From Desulfobacterales bacterium (GTDB lineage: Bacteria > Desulfobacterota > Desulfobacteria > Desulfobacterales > Desulfosalsimonadaceae), in NCBI GenBank assembly GCA_018399455.1, contig JAGYOT010000168.1:1-5251 (forward strand): DNA of 5,251 nt, read 5' to 3'. The notes below the pieces were generated by a model. That model saw only the letters and a list, made by a program, of their open reading frames with translations, had not been told where the DNA came from and did not search any database. Shown here in pieces: positions 5,039 to 5,251 of this stretch (position 1 is the first letter of the stretch; each line of letters begins with the position of its first letter). Made by a program: the position numbers and the translations under genes.

Positions 5039-5251
5039 ATGAAAAGAACTGTAACCGCGGGTTTAGGACTGGTGTTTGCGTTAATGCTTTTTGCTGTTCC
5101 GGCACTTTATGCTCAAGATACCGGGGCATCGCCCGCTGAGACGGCATCCGTCCGGGACGGCGGAGACCTCATGGACAAAGCCAATGAACTTCTGGAGACC
5201 ATGGAAATGGAATCCATCAAGAAGGCAATTGGCCTTTACGAAAAGATTCTT
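5039..5251 (+). CDS. Secreted protein with TPR-like helix, 3'-truncated by window edge
   Basis: Seventy-one codons are visible and the frame is open to the end of the window. Residues 1-25 are a clear Sec signal peptide: basic start MKRT, hydrophobic core GLGLVFALMLFAV, and an Ala-x-Ala-like cleavage site (PALYA before QDTG). There is no lipobox cysteine, so a soluble periplasmic or outer-surface protein is expected. A short low-complexity linker (about 26-43) leads into an amphipathic helix pair, DKANELLETMEMESIKKAIG then LYEKIL, whose spacing resembles the start of a tetratricopeptide repeat; with only one partial unit this is tentative. It is separated from the redox operon by 166 bases with its own candidate promoter, so it is probably a different unit. 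The function is not recognisable from the part present. Confidence 0.75.
   Translation, partial: MKRTVTAGLGLVFALMLFAVPALYAQDTGASPAETASVRDGGDLMDKANELLETMEMESIKKAIGLYEKIL

Overview
The window looks like chromosomal DNA from a strict or near-strict anaerobe of the sulfate-reducing Desulfobacterota (former Deltaproteobacteria), most likely a Desulfobacterales-type organism. The basis is gene content: desulfoferrodoxin, rubredoxin, a ROO-type flavodiiron protein, a one-cluster ferredoxin of the Desulfovibrio type and a short multihaem c-type cytochrome. Base composition is moderate, coding density is high, and every credible gene is on the + strand. Genus placement is inference; no rRNA or other marker gene is present.

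Layout. Positions 2-4872 hold nine genes with gaps of at most about 90 bases, so they probably form one transcription unit: (1) the 3' part of a rubrerythrin-like ferritin-fold diiron protein lacking a rubredoxin tail, cut by the window's left edge; (2) desulfoferrodoxin (superoxide reductase); (3) a 54-residue Cys-rich rubredoxin-like protein; (4) an exported tri-haem c7/c3-type cytochrome; (5) a classical rubredoxin; (6) a flavodiiron protein (rubredoxin:oxygen oxidoreductase); (7) a one-cluster 4Fe-4S ferredoxin; (8) a HEAT-repeat-like protein; (9) a fusion of an iron-sulfur flavoprotein domain with an ArsC/low-molecular-weight phosphatase domain. Two junctions (3/4 and 8/9) can be read as one-base TGATG overlaps. 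After a 166-base AT-rich intergenic region with a plausible sigma-70 promoter and nested inverted repeats, a new gene starts at 5039 and runs off the right edge; it encodes a secreted protein with a TPR-like helix.

How the genes work together. Superoxide reductase makes peroxide from superoxide, the rubrerythrin-like protein can reduce peroxide, and the flavodiiron protein reduces O2 (or NO) to water (or N2O). The rubredoxin, and possibly the rubredoxin-like protein and ferredoxin, are the natural electron carriers. This is an oxygen/ROS-defence operon in the tradition of the Desulfovibrio rbo-rub and rub-roo loci, with less usual additions: a periplasmic cytochrome, a HEAT-like protein and the flavoprotein-ArsC fusion. 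The fusion is the most unusual item, because it may supply electrons in cis to an arsenate-reductase-like or thiol-redox domain. No mobile element, CRISPR array, tRNA or rRNA was seen.
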